Source of the DNA: Paenarthrobacter sp. GOM3
GTDB lineage: Bacteria > Actinomycetota > Actinomycetes > Actinomycetales > Micrococcaceae
Direction of reading: 5' to 3'
DNA: 64,000 nucleotides
NCBI RefSeq assembly: GCF_018215265.2
Contig: NZ_CP136562.1
Span: 3,782,001 to 3,846,000 of the forward strand
Shown here: positions 52,981 through 63,526 of the stretch, one piece after another
How the letters are laid out: each line of letters starts with the position of its first letter
Numbering within the stretch: position 1 is the first letter of the stretch
The notes under the pieces: generated by a model
What the model saw: only the letters and a program-made list of their open reading frames with translations
What the model was told of the DNA's origin: nothing
Database searches by the model: none
Translations under genes and position numbers: made by a program

Positions 52981-53912
52981 CGGTTGCCTGCCTTCAAGAG
53001 ACGCCGCGTGTTCAACAGCTGCGTGAATTTGTTCGTCCGACCGGAGATCTGTTGATCGCTGCGGCCGAACTTCCGCTCTAACCGGGACTGGCCCACGGAC
53101 AATACCGAGGTTGCCAGGAGGTACCAGAGGCTGGCCACGATGAGCAGCGGGATGGTCTGGAACGTTTGCGCGGAGATGAGATTGACCTGGTACATCAGGT
53201 CCGCCACCGCCACCACACTCACCAGGGAGGTGCTCTTGAGCATGGTGATGGTTTCGTTGCCTGCCGGGGGGATCATGACCCGGGATGCCTGTGGAAGGAT
53301 GATCCGGCGGAGTGTCTTGGCCCGGTTCATCCCGAGGGCACTTGCCGCTTCCACTTGGCCTTTGTCCACGGCGGTGATGCCGGAGCGGACGATTTCAGCC
53401 ATATAGGCGGCTTCGTTGAGCACCAGGCCCAACAAGCTGGCGACGATCGGTGTGATGATTTTGTTGGCGTCGAGGCTGGCGAAGACCGGACCACCGAAGG
53501 GCAGGCCCAGGTTGATCGAGGGGAACAGCACTGCGAGGTTGTACCAGAACACCAACTGGACCAGCAGGGGCGTTCCGCGGAAGAACCATACGAAGGCCCA
53601 AGCGGTGTATGAAGCTACGGGATTGGACGACAGGCGCATGATCGCGAGGACCACGCCGAGGGCGATGCCCAGCGCCATGGCCACCACTGTCAGCCAGAGG
53701 GTCAGCCAAAGACCTTGCATGATGGGCGGCGCAAAGATGTAGCTGGCCACCACGTCCCATTCGAAGTTGGGATTGGTGAACAGGACCAGGATGCCCTGGG
53801 CCACCAGGACGAGGATGATGATGGCTGACGCAATCCGTCCCGGACGGCGTAGTGGAATGACCTTCCGGGGCGCAGTGGCGCCCACGGGTTTGGTGGTTGA
53901 TACGGCGCTCAT
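52977..53912 (-). CDS. Polar amino-acid ABC transporter, permease
   Basis: The 311-residue membrane protein has the HisM/GlnP-type signature ([24 protein letters not shown], and the ATPase-docking loop [35 protein letters not shown]). A single permease suggests a homodimer. It overlaps the dipeptidase gene by 4 bases. Confidence 0.94.
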   Translation of the reverse strand: MSAVSTTKPVGATAPRKVIPLRRPGRIASAIIILVLVAQGILVLFTNPNFEWDVVASYIFAPPIMQGLWLTLWLTVVAMALGIALGVVLAIMRLSSNPVASYTAWAFVWFFRGTPLLVQLVFWYNLAVLFPSINLGLPFGGPVFASLDANKIITPIVASLLGLVLNEAAYMAEIVRSGITAVDKGQVEAASALGMNRAKTLRRIILPQASRVMIPPAGNETITMLKSTSLVSVVAVADLMYQVNLISAQTFQTIPLLIVASLWYLLATSVLSVGQSRLERKFGRSDQQISGRTNKFTQLLNTRRLLKAGNR

Positions 53913-54889
53913 GCCATGACCTCACTGTAAAGACGCATCCAGTTTCCACCCATGACGGCGGAGACTTCCGAAGAGTTGAGTCCGCGTCCGGCCAGGCCGT
54001 CAGCGATTCCGGCGAACGACTCCATGGAGGTGAACCACTGGGGATCGTCGTCGCCGGGCGATGATGCCGAGGCGGCACCGTAATTCGCTTTCCTGGTCCA
54101 GCGGCCCTGCCGCATCCAGGCCAGATCTGCGTCGGTGGTGCTCCCACCCAGATCCGAGCCGATCCCCACATGCTCGATTCCGGCTATGTCCGCCGTCTTG
54201 AGGACCATGTCGCACCAGGCGTCCAGCGACTTGCTGTATTCCGGGCCAGCGAGGTTGGGGTAGAGTGCGCAGCCGATGACTCCGCCACGCGCTGCCAATT
54301 CCTTGATGGTGCTGTCCGAAACATTGCGGGGGTGGGCGTAGAGGCTCGCTGCATTGGCGTGGGTGATGGCCACTGGCTTGGCGGAGGCGGCAATTGCGTC
54401 TTTGCACGTCCGCTCCCCCACATGCGAGAGGTCCACCAAAATTCCGTTGTTGTTGAGTTCGCCCACCACTTCGTAGCCGAACCTGGTAAGTCCTGCGTCG
54501 CCGGGCTCGTAGCAGCTGGATCCGACGTCGTTCTGGTTGTTGTAGGTCAGCTGGAAGACGCGCACGCCCAGCTCGGCGAACAACCGCACAAAGCGGATGC
54601 GGCCCTGCAGGGACGACGTGTTCTGGAAGCCCAGCAATACTGCGGTGCGGTTCTCGGACCGCAAGCGGCGGATATCGTCCGCGTTTCTTGCGATACCGGC
54701 CACATCGCTGTTTTCTTCGATGAGTTCACGCCATTGCGCAATGGAGTCCAGGGATTCAAGGGCGTCACCCCAAAAACCGCACGTGACCGTTATGCAGTCG
54801 ACGTGCCCGGACCGGATGGTCCTCAGCGTCCCGGAATCGAAGCTGCCGCTTTCCATCCCGTCGACGTAGATAGTGTCGGGTGTTTTCAT
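53909..54889 (-). CDS. Peptidase M19 (membrane dipeptidase) family protein with altered metal site
   Basis: The 326-residue protein has the M19 amidohydrolase barrel: GILVDLSHVGERT, AITHANAASLYAHPRNVSD, and GIGSDLGGSTTD keep His, His and Asp ligands. However, the usual first motif D-G-H-x-D is DGMESGSFD and the bridging Glu motif is LGFQNTSSL, with Gln for Glu. The same GFQN / YNNQN / MGGNW pattern marks a subfamily found in methylated-amine catabolism clusters of pseudomonads. So it is probably not a classic dipeptidase. ATG 54889 is chosen from homology. First structural gene after the IclR regulator. Confidence 0.88.
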   Translation of the reverse strand: MKTPDTIYVDGMESGSFDSGTLRTIRSGHVDCITVTCGFWGDALESLDSIAQWRELIEENSDVAGIARNADDIRRLRSENRTAVLLGFQNTSSLQGRIRFVRLFAELGVRVFQLTYNNQNDVGSSCYEPGDAGLTRFGYEVVGELNNNGILVDLSHVGERTCKDAIAASAKPVAITHANAASLYAHPRNVSDSTIKELAARGGVIGCALYPNLAGPEYSKSLDAWCDMVLKTADIAGIEHVGIGSDLGGSTTDADLAWMRQGRWTRKANYGAASASSPGDDDPQWFTSMESFAGIADGLAGRGLNSSEVSAVMGGNWMRLYSEVMA

Positions 54890-54914
54890 GGTCTGGTAGT
54901 TCCTCTGGTTTGTA

Positions 54915-55682
54915 CTAGTTGGCTGGATGCCACAGCGCATGGAGGTTGTCTGCGCCAGCTTGGAGCCTGCGCGCTACATCCTCAATGTCCAGGCGCTCTT
55001 CGGGTCCAAGGACGCCGAGTGCGGCAACGCAGTAGCCGCGATCGTCCATCAGGGGGACGGCAACGGCTGTGATCATGTCTTCGTCGTCGGGCTCCCGTGC
55101 CGAAACGGCGTAACCGTTGCGGCGTACGCGGGCAAGTTCTGTTTGTGTGGAGAGTTTTGCTCCGGTGGCCCTCAGTTCATCGACGACGGCGGGATCGGCG
55201 AACGCTGTCAGCACGCGTCCCGAAGCGCTATCGTCCAGGGCCCAGCTCATTTCCGAGCTGATGTCAGCACGGATGCGCCGGCGCGGTTCCATGCGCTCGA
55301 CGATGTGGGCAGCATCTCCGTCGAGAACCGCCAAGAACGTTGACTCCCTGGTAGCTTCCGTGAGTTGGCGCATGAGCGGCAGGACCCGCTCTCCGATGCT
55401 GGACTGCTCCATGGCCGCCCTGCCCACCCGGCTTGCCCGCATGGACAAACGGTACGAACCATCCTCGAGTTGCTCCAGCCATCCAGCATTCACGAAGGTG
55501 ACCAGGTGCTGGTGCAACGTAGCCCTCGACCAACCCAGCTGCCGGGACAATGTGGGCGGTTTGACGGGACGGCGATGCTCCGCGATTGCTTCGAGCAGGC
55601 CGAGGGCCCGGCTGGCTGAGCTGAGAGTCCGGGTTGCGGACTTCTGAGCGGACTGTTCTTCGAGGGCTGATGTATTTTCCAT
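54915..55682 (-). CDS. IclR-family transcriptional regulator
   Basis: The 255-residue regulator has an N-terminal HTH (LGLLEAIAEHRRPVKPPTLSRQLGWSRATLHQHLVTFVNAGWLEQ) and the IclR effector domain (RQLTEATRESTFLAVLDGDAAHIVERMEPRRRI and GYAVSAREPDDEDMITAVAVPLMDDRGYCVAALGVLG). It heads the dipeptidase/ABC/RidA operon and is divergent from two genes of unknown function, so it likely controls both in response to the pathway substrate. Confidence 0.93.
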   Translation of the reverse strand: MENTSALEEQSAQKSATRTLSSASRALGLLEAIAEHRRPVKPPTLSRQLGWSRATLHQHLVTFVNAGWLEQLEDGSYRLSMRASRVGRAAMEQSSIGERVLPLMRQLTEATRESTFLAVLDGDAAHIVERMEPRRRIRADISSEMSWALDDSASGRVLTAFADPAVVDELRATGAKLSTQTELARVRRNGYAVSAREPDDEDMITAVAVPLMDDRGYCVAALGVLGPEERLDIEDVARRLQAGADNLHALWHPAN

Positions 55683-55803
55683 TTGTCAGGAGCATACGTG
55701 TGCTGCGACACAGATACAAGACCCAACTTTCCACTTAGCTGTATTCCGCGCAAATCCGCTCTATCGCTCGTTTGTGTGTATGTGTATGCTGAACAACGTC
55801 ACG

Positions 55804-55819
55804 CATGTGTAGACACATG
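55804..55819. promoter_or_regulatory. Palindrome, candidate IclR operator
   Basis: CATGTGT and ACACATG form a perfect inverted repeat around AG, in the gap between the IclR gene and the divergent unknown operon. A related A/T-rich GTGT..ACAC patch is near 55700. IclR binding is inferred from position. Confidence 0.55.
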
Positions 55820-55875
55820 TCCTGAATCTCGCTCGCACGACCGGGCACACCACACAGCCATTGAATGGAGCAGGA

Positions 55876-57549
55876 ATGATGCAATTGAGGGATCCGGGGG
55901 TCGTCATGACACCCGATGCACTGGGCGCGCTGCAGCCTACGCGCTTCAGCGCCAGCCGAACGCTGGTCACCAAGATGGTCCAGGAGCGCTGGGTTATCTC
56001 CCGCGCAGAGTTCGATATCGATGCTTCCGGACAGGGGAACGCCCGCTACCACGTGGCCGTCAACGACGACTGGTCCTTTGAATTCGTGGTGTTCTCCAAC
56101 GCGCCCAAGGAGGGCGTTGAACGTACTGACCGGATCATCGGCAGCCATTGGGACATGATGGGTGCCCTTATTGAAGGTGCCGCCGGCGACGAACGAATTG
56201 AGCAGACCAAGCGGGAGCTACCCAAGCTTTACGGTGGACGAGCCGCGCCAGGAACGCTGATATGGTGCCGCGCCAACCGGAGCATGCGGGCCTTCGACCT
56301 CACTGTTGAGGCCTTGTCCCGGGGCGAACAACCGCCAGCAAGGGTGCTCGGGGCTGTTTGCTACCTCATGCGCAACACCGGCCTCGATGGAAACGGCACC
56401 TTCGGCACCCGGTCGTTTGCCGCCTACGAATCCGACCACCCGCTGCGCACCCCGTATCACGCGCAAATGCTGACGTCTTACCTGATGCGCGAATTCAGCC
56501 TTGACCTCGCCGAGCACATGGCAGCTGCGCAGAGCCCGGCCGCCGCAGTTTTGAGCCACGATTTCCGCCGTTTCCTGGGTCTTGGAAACGCCTCCGGGCT
56601 CGGCTTGGTCCTGTTCGCCAAGAACCACCCGCAGATGGTGGACCGCTGGATCACGTTGCGGGAATCGAGCCTGGCGGAGGCGAGGGACCTGATCCTTGCC
56701 GCGGATGCACCGGAACTGGACCGGCTGGACTCACTGTTGGAACGCGCCGTCAGTTACAAAGCCGAAGACCGGATGCGATACACCTATCAGCCAGCGGCGC
56801 AACTGGTTAGTTCCGAACTCGCCGAACTCCGCTCCACGCTAGCCACTTTGCGGGCTTCAGGAAGTGAGCCAGACTATCTGCTCGATGTCCTTTACCGAGC
56901 TTCAACAAAGCTGACGTCCGAAACGCAGGAGATCCTGTGTGCGCTGTTGCTGGAGCTGTTACCGGCGCCCGAAGACATGCCCAGCCTGATCACCGTGGAG
57001 GAGCATGCCCCGGCGTCGCCGGCCACCACCGTGTCAGAGCTTCTAAAGATCATCGCCAAGGACTACGTCTGGGCAACGGACGTGGATCTGGACAACCCTG
57101 CTGCCCTCCACTTCGCTTGGTATAAGTCAGCCAATGCTGAAGAACCACGCCGCGGCCCGCTCAAGGACCTTCCCCAGGTTTTCGATGACATGACCCTGGA
57201 CCTGCCACAAAAACTCCAGCAGTTGCTCCCTTTGCTCAGGGCGGTAGCCCCGGACACGACTGCCGGCTCCATCATGCGTACGTTTCCAAACTACCGTTCC
57301 ACTATTGAACGCCTTCTGGCTTTGCGGAACACCGGGTATCACACCGTTCGGGCCAACACCCGGGACCAGGACTTCAACCCAGCGCACATCATCAGGCTCT
57401 TCAACAGCGCCTTTTACGGGCTGGATAAGACCAAGGAAGACGGGCCTGTGGGGGTTGTGGGCGTGATGTTCCACGGTGCTCCCACGCCTGCAGAAATTGC
57501 CGACGGGACCGGCCAGGATTGGCTGTTTCCCGCAGAACCGAAGGACTAA
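55876..57549 (+). CDS. Protein of unknown function, first gene of IclR-linked operon
   Basis: The 557-residue soluble protein has no signal peptide or membrane helix and no motif I recognise. Readable features are an N-terminal alpha/beta part (RWVISRAEFDIDASGQGNARYHVAVNDDWSFEFVVFSN), an Arg/Asp-rich GLDGNGTFGTRSFAAYESDHP segment, a helical middle (SSELAELRSTLATLRASG), and a C-terminal RNTGYHTVRANTRDQDFNPAHIIRLFNSAFYGLDK. The start is ATG 55876, with GGAGCAGGA just upstream. It is two bases from the next gene and divergent from a regulator of a transport/hydrolysis cluster, so an enzyme or enzyme subunit of that pathway is likely. Confidence 0.85.
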   Translation: MMQLRDPGVVMTPDALGALQPTRFSASRTLVTKMVQERWVISRAEFDIDASGQGNARYHVAVNDDWSFEFVVFSNAPKEGVERTDRIIGSHWDMMGALIEGAAGDERIEQTKRELPKLYGGRAAPGTLIWCRANRSMRAFDLTVEALSRGEQPPARVLGAVCYLMRNTGLDGNGTFGTRSFAAYESDHPLRTPYHAQMLTSYLMREFSLDLAEHMAAAQSPAAAVLSHDFRRFLGLGNASGLGLVLFAKNHPQMVDRWITLRESSLAEARDLILAADAPELDRLDSLLERAVSYKAEDRMRYTYQPAAQLVSSELAELRSTLATLRASGSEPDYLLDVLYRASTKLTSETQEILCALLLELLPAPEDMPSLITVEEHAPASPATTVSELLKIIAKDYVWATDVDLDNPAALHFAWYKSANAEEPRRGPLKDLPQVFDDMTLDLPQKLQQLLPLLRAVAPDTTAGSIMRTFPNYRSTIERLLALRNTGYHTVRANTRDQDFNPAHIIRLFNSAFYGLDKTKEDGPVGVVGVMFHGAPTPAEIADGTGQDWLFPAEPKD

Positions 57550-57551
57550 CA

Positions 57552-58253
57552 ATGAGCGATTCCAAACTGACCCCGCCTCCGGGCGAAGCCGCTATGTCCG
57601 TTCGCGAGTGTCGATTGATCCTTGAACGGCTCCTGGTGGCATCCGGTGCCCTGACCGGTGAGGTCCCTGCTGCCCGGGACGCACTGCTGGGTGCCGAGAT
57701 TCACGGACTCGGCCTGCTGCGACTGATCCACGCACAACCGCTCACCTTGGCCAGCAAACCGGTGCGCTACGACGAAACCGGGCCCGCCGTCGTCGTAGAT
57801 GGCTCGGGCAGCTTATCCGCACTCCTCATACCCGCCCTCCGTGACATCATCCTTGAGCGGGGAACTGTGGAAATATCCATCCGCAATGCCACTTGTCCGG
57901 AACTATTGCAGGCACTGGACTCGGTACCCGAACTGGACTCAAGCCGACTTTCTGTATCGGTATCGAAGGATGATGCCGCTGTGGTCAGCGCCGCGCCGGC
58001 CAGCCCTGAGGAGAGCGCCGCGCGGTTGGCCGAACGAACGCGCCGCAACAATCAGGCACATATGAACGGGCTTCCTGTCCCGGGCGTTGTTTGGCTCGAG
58101 CTGTATCAGCGGTCCAACGCAGCGCTGCTGGGCGAGTCGGCAGAAACCCGCAGTCATGCCGGATACAAGGACGTGGACGAGAAAGGCCGGATCGTAAAGC
58201 AGATGGACGACGACGTCGATGTCGAGTTCGCCCTGAATCAACTGGCCGGCTGA
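57552..58253 (+). CDS. Protein of unknown function, DUF3726-like, second gene of IclR-linked operon
   Basis: The 233-residue protein has SVRECRLILERLLVASGALTGEVPAARDALLGAEIHGLGLLRLIHAQ at its start. That segment is reminiscent of the N-terminus of malate/sulfolactate/lactate dehydrogenases of the Ldh_2 type and of DUF3726, but the rest, including VDGSGSLSALLIPALRDIILERG and ERTRRNNQAHMNGLPVPGVVW, lacks an evident cofactor site. Function unknown. ATG follows the upstream stop by two bases, so the two products are probably partners. Confidence 0.8.
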   Translation: MSDSKLTPPPGEAAMSVRECRLILERLLVASGALTGEVPAARDALLGAEIHGLGLLRLIHAQPLTLASKPVRYDETGPAVVVDGSGSLSALLIPALRDIILERGTVEISIRNATCPELLQALDSVPELDSSRLSVSVSKDDAAVVSAAPASPEESAARLAERTRRNNQAHMNGLPVPGVVWLELYQRSNAALLGESAETRSHAGYKDVDEKGRIVKQMDDDVDVEFALNQLAG

Positions 58254-58268
58254 GGTACTTCAGCACGG

Positions 58269-58309
58269 GCTTCGCCCCCGATCCTGGTCGAAAGAGTCGG
58301 GGGCGAAGC
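58269..58309 (+). terminator. Terminator hairpin of the unknown two-gene operon
   Basis: GCTTCGCCCCCGA (58269-58281) and its perfect complement (58297-58309) flank a 15-base loop, starting 16 bases after the operon's last stop. Confidence 0.78.
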
Positions 58310-58434
58310 TCGCTGTAAGGATGAAGTGTGCAGGGACCGGATTGTCATCGGTGCTAAGCCTGCATACGCTGGGGCTGCGGGCCCATTGCTCCACGAGCAC
58401 GGGCACAGATCGCCGACCGGAAAGTTGAATTCCC

Positions 58435-58827
58435 ATGGCACACAGAACTGCAAAGAACACGGCGCTTCCCAAAACCACACCCGCTGGCCGCGGACCCCGG
58501 CGCACGCTCTGGCTCATTGCCGCTGGCCTGGTTGCAGGCGTTGCGGGCGGAGTTTTTGCTTTCCGCATGTTGGTGCCGCAAGCCCCGACGCCGGAACCGG
58601 CACAGCCCAGCGAGCCCGAAGAGATCATGGTCCGGGAGGAACCCGTCGAGATTTCGACCCGGATGCGCCCGGGCGAATGGACAGAAGAGTCACTGCAGGC
58701 GCATATCGAGGACTACCGTCAGCGGATCAGGGCCATGGGCGCGGCTGAGTCGCAGATCGTCACCAATGTGGAACGCACCGAGAACGGGGCTGTACGCGTT
58801 GTGGTCAGCTGGGACCGGCAGCGCTAG
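58435..58827 (+). CDS. Membrane protein of unknown function
   Basis: The 130-residue protein has a basic N-terminus, one membrane helix (TLWLIAAGLVAGVAGGVFAFRML), an acidic Pro-rich linker and a soluble C-terminus (WTEESLQAHIEDYRQRIRAMGAAESQIV). No family recognised. The next gene starts 19 bases after its stop. Confidence 0.72.
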   Translation: MAHRTAKNTALPKTTPAGRGPRRTLWLIAAGLVAGVAGGVFAFRMLVPQAPTPEPAQPSEPEEIMVREEPVEISTRMRPGEWTEESLQAHIEDYRQRIRAMGAAESQIVTNVERTENGAVRVVVSWDRQR

Positions 58828-58846
58828 CAAGGCGCATACTGAAGGC

Positions 58847-59245
58847 ATGAATGGGACCGAAGAATTCCTCGGATGGGTCAGGTCCACCTTGTATCAGGCG
58901 GAATTCGCCCTCCACAACGGCGATGCCTCGCTACGCCGGGCAATCTGGTCGCGAAAAGAGCCCGTCAGCGTGCTCGGCGCGTTTCGGAACGCGCACGGCC
59001 AGCAGGAATTGGATGACCTGTTTGCGGCGCTGGCGGAGAGTTTCTCGGACTGCCTCTCCTACAGCTTCGAGCTTCAGGCGTACGACGTCATGGGCGACAT
59101 GGCCTACACGGCCGGATTGGAGCACACCTCGGCGTCCATCAACGGGGAACCGCGTCAGTATGTGCTCCGCGCCACCCAGGTCTACCGCCGCGAGGGCGGG
59201 GAATGGAAAGTGGCCCACCGGCATGCCGACACGGTGACGGGCTAG
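58847..59245 (+). CDS. SnoaL/NTF2-like protein
   Basis: The 132-residue protein has the NTF2-fold pattern: FALHNGDASLRRAIWSRKEPVSVLGAF, LDDLFAALAESFSD, and the C-terminal strands YVLRATQVYRREGGEWKVAHRHAD. Such proteins bind small ligands or are enzymes of many kinds. It ends at a TAG that shares CTAG with the stop of hspR on the other strand. Confidence 0.84.
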   Translation: MNGTEEFLGWVRSTLYQAEFALHNGDASLRRAIWSRKEPVSVLGAFRNAHGQQELDDLFAALAESFSDCLSYSFELQAYDVMGDMAYTAGLEHTSASINGEPRQYVLRATQVYRREGGEWKVAHRHADTVTG

Positions 59246-59670
59246 AGGCTTTCGCCCTGCCGCGGCCTCCACACCACAACGGCCTGGGACCGCGCCCGCG
59301 GACGCTGGCCACGCGCCAGCGAAACCACGTCGCCAGCAGTGCCCGCCGCGAAGATGCGGGCGTCCACTGGGGTGCGACGGCGGGTCAGCTCCTCCGTCAG
59401 TTCGGCTACCCGGTATTGAAGGGCGGCAACCTGGTTTTCGAGGTCGAGGATACGCTTGATGCCCTCAAGCGAGACCCCTGACTGCGAGAGGCGCTGGACC
59501 TCCCGCAGCTTGTTGACGTCGTTCTGCGAGTAGCGGCGGGATTTCCCGGGTGCACGGCTGGGCGAAACGATGCCCAAGCGGTCGTACTGGCGCAACGTCT
59601 GCGGATGCATGTCGGCAAGCTCCGCAGCGACGGAGATGACAAAGATCGGCTGGTTGACGTCGATGGCCAT
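59242..59670 (-). CDS. hspR: Heat-shock repressor HspR
   Basis: HspR is a MerR-family repressor that binds HAIR sites with DnaK as co-repressor. The 142-residue protein has FVISVAAELADMHPQTLRQYDRLGIVSPSRAPGKSRRYSQNDVNKLREVQRLSQSGVSLEGIKRILDLE, a direct match to the family. It is the last gene of the dnaK operon, and HAIR sites lie upstream of dnaK and of clpB in this window. Confidence 0.95.
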   Translation of the reverse strand: MAIDVNQPIFVISVAAELADMHPQTLRQYDRLGIVSPSRAPGKSRRYSQNDVNKLREVQRLSQSGVSLEGIKRILDLENQVAALQYRVAELTEELTRRRTPVDARIFAAGTAGDVVSLARGQRPRARSQAVVVWRPRQGESL

Positions 59671-59680
59671 GACCGCCTCC

Positions 59681-60658
59681 TTACAACCGGGCCTTAGCGG
59701 CCAAGTCGTGACGCGGGTCGGCGTCGGTGGTGGCGGCAGCGAATGCCTTCACGGCTTCCTCCGCTTCCTTGTTCAGGTTCTGCGGAACTGCGACGTCGAT
59801 GGTCACCAACAGGTCTCCGGTCGCCTTGGACGTCTTCACGCCACGGCCCTTGACCCGGAGGGTACGGCCTGCGGGTGTTCCCGGCGGCACGCGCAACTTG
59901 ACCGTGTCGCCGTCGAGGGTGGGGACCTCGATAGTGGCACCCAGCGCGGCTTCTGCGAACGTGACGGGCACGTGGATGCGAATATTGTCGCCGTCTCGAT
60001 GGAAGAAGTCGTGCGGCTTCACGTTCACAGTGATGATGAGGTCGCCGTTACCGGCGGGACCAACGTTGCCCTTGCCCCGCTGGCGGACCTTCTGGCCATC
60101 CTTGATTCCGGCAGGAATTTTCACGTCGATGACGTTGCCATTGCTCTCACGCAGGCTCACAGTGGTGCCCTTGATGGAGCCGGCGAACGAGATAGACGTG
60201 GTGGCCGTGCGATCCGAGCCCTTTTGCGGCGCCCGCTGGAAGCCGGTCTGCCCGGCACCGCCGAATCCGCCACCAAACAGGTCGGCGAACTCCGGAGGGA
60301 TGCCGCCGCCCTGGGGCTGGCGGGCACCCGGGCCGCCGCCAAACAAGCCACCGAACAGGTCCTCGAACCCGCCGTTGGTTCCCGCACCACCGCGTCCGGC
60401 ACCAGGGGCGAACCTGGCACCGCCGCCCATGGCACGGATAGCGTCATACTGCTGCCGGTCCTCAGGACTCGACAACACCGAGTAAGCCTCGGAAATGTCT
60501 TTGAACTTCTTCTCCGCGGCAGCATCCCCGGCGTTGGTATCCGGGTGGTACTGCCGGGCTAGCTTGCGGTAAGCCTTCTTGATATCCGCGTCGGACGCGT
60601 CCTTGGCAATACCAAGGATCGCGTAAAAATCCTTTTCAACCCAGTCCTGGCTGGCCAA
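59681..60658 (-). CDS. dnaJ: DnaJ co-chaperone without zinc fingers (DnaJ1/CbpA type)
   Basis: The 325-residue protein has the J domain (DFYAILGIAKDASDADIKKAYRKLARQYHPDTN, with HPD), a Gly/Phe-rich linker and the two C-terminal substrate-binding barrels. The four C-x-x-C-x-G-x-G zinc repeats are absent. This short form is the usual DnaJ of actinobacterial dnaK operons; a zinc-finger DnaJ is normally encoded elsewhere near hrcA. It stimulates DnaK ATPase. Confidence 0.94.
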   Translation of the reverse strand: MASQDWVEKDFYAILGIAKDASDADIKKAYRKLARQYHPDTNAGDAAAEKKFKDISEAYSVLSSPEDRQQYDAIRAMGGGARFAPGAGRGGAGTNGGFEDLFGGLFGGGPGARQPQGGGIPPEFADLFGGGFGGAGQTGFQRAPQKGSDRTATTSISFAGSIKGTTVSLRESNGNVIDVKIPAGIKDGQKVRQRGKGNVGPAGNGDLIITVNVKPHDFFHRDGDNIRIHVPVTFAEAALGATIEVPTLDGDTVKLRVPPGTPAGRTLRVKGRGVKTSKATGDLLVTIDVAVPQNLNKEAEEAVKAFAAATTDADPRHDLAAKARL

Positions 60659-60746
60659 GAGCGTTTCCTTTCGTCGTGGGAACGAGATGGCAGTTCATGC
60701 CAATGTTTGGTTCAAACACTGTCACGAACTGCCATCTCAAGGGTTA

Positions 60747-61406
60747 CTAGGCCGGGACAGCCACGATTACCTGGGCTGCACGCAGGACACGCTCTCCTGA
60801 GCGGTATCCGGAGCGCAGGACCTGGCTGACCGTATCCACCTGGATGTCCTCGCCGGGCTGCTGGATGAGTGCTTCGTGGATGGTGGGGTCGAATTCGACT
60901 CCAGTGTCTGCGATGCGTTCCAGTCCGTAGGTCTTCAGCGCGTTCTCCAGCTTGGTGGCGATGGCGGCGAAGGGTCCGCCTTCAAGGTCACCGTGCTGGC
61001 GTGCGGCGTCGACGTCGTCCAGCACCGGAAGCAGGGAGTTCAGGACGCCAATGACGGCCATCTCTCCTGCTACGGCGCGGTCGCGTTCGACGCGCTTGCG
61101 GTAGTTGACGTACTCAGCCTGGAGGCGGAGGAGGTCGTTGCGCAGTTCGGCAGCCTGGGCTTCAGCCGCGGCACCGGAGGCTACCGACTCTTCAGCCGGC
61201 ACCTCTACCCCGTTGAGGATTTCCTCAGCCTGGGAGAGGGCGTCGCCGTCCGTGGGAGCGGCGTTGCCTTCTGCGGGAGCCGCAGCTTCGCCTTCAGGGT
61301 GGCGGGCCGCGCCGGTCTCCGGGTCAACCTTGCGGTTGTCACGGATCACCGGCTTGCGCGGCTCGTTGCCGTCAGAGTGCTCTGCTTCGTTGCCGTGGTG
61401 AGGCAT
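60747..61406 (-). CDS. grpE: Nucleotide-exchange factor GrpE
   Basis: GrpE releases ADP from DnaK. The 219-residue protein has a long acidic disordered N-terminus and the GrpE body: LRLQAEYVNYRKRVERDRAVAG, then VLDDVDAARQHGD, and TIHEALIQQPGEDIQVDTVSQVLRSGYRSGERVLRAAQVIV. It lies two bases after dnaK in the operon. Confidence 0.96.
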   Translation of the reverse strand: MPHHGNEAEHSDGNEPRKPVIRDNRKVDPETGAARHPEGEAAAPAEGNAAPTDGDALSQAEEILNGVEVPAEESVASGAAAEAQAAELRNDLLRLQAEYVNYRKRVERDRAVAGEMAVIGVLNSLLPVLDDVDAARQHGDLEGGPFAAIATKLENALKTYGLERIADTGVEFDPTIHEALIQQPGEDIQVDTVSQVLRSGYRSGERVLRAAQVIVAVPA

Positions 61407-61408
61407 GG

Positions 61409-63274
<1,866 letters not shown>

Positions 63275-63369
63275 ATCTTGTTTCCTTTCAATGGCCGATG
63301 TTGGAGATTGCGTCCGGCATCGGTCCGCTGGGCGGTTGACGAGCCGGGAGCCTGCTCAACAATCGGCTA

Positions 63370-63390
63370 GTTGAGCGTTCTGCACTCAAC
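63370..63390 (-). promoter_or_regulatory. HAIR operator, proximal to dnaK
   Basis: TTGAGC (63371-63376) and ACTCAA (63384-63389) flank 7 bases, one mismatch from the perfect form. It overlaps the -10 box of the dnaK promoter described next, about 96 bases before the start codon. Confidence 0.88.
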
Positions 63391-63416
63391 TGTACTCAGC
63401 CTCAGTTAGATGTCAA
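63389..63416 (-). promoter_or_regulatory. dnaK promoter
   Basis: On the minus strand TTGACA (63416-63411), 16 bases, then TACAGT (63394-63389) gives a good vegetative promoter. The proximal HAIR begins inside the -10 box and the distal HAIR lies just upstream of the -35, so the promoter is bracketed by repressor sites. Confidence 0.75.
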
Positions 63417-63420
63417 TCCA

Positions 63421-63445
63421 AAGTTGAGTCGAGTACACTCAACTT
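63421..63445 (-). promoter_or_regulatory. HAIR operator, distal to dnaK
   Basis: AAGTTGAGT and ACTCAACTT form a perfect 9-bp-arm inverted repeat with 7 bases between, the best HAIR in the window. It is 147 bases before dnaK and 81 before the divergent gene at the right edge, which it might also regulate. Confidence 0.92.
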
Positions 63446-63526
63446 TACTTCTGGGTGTAAGAAATTCCCCGGAATCCCGCGCCAGAAGGGCTGGTTTCGC
63501 CCTCGGTGAACTGGCAAACTGGCGCG

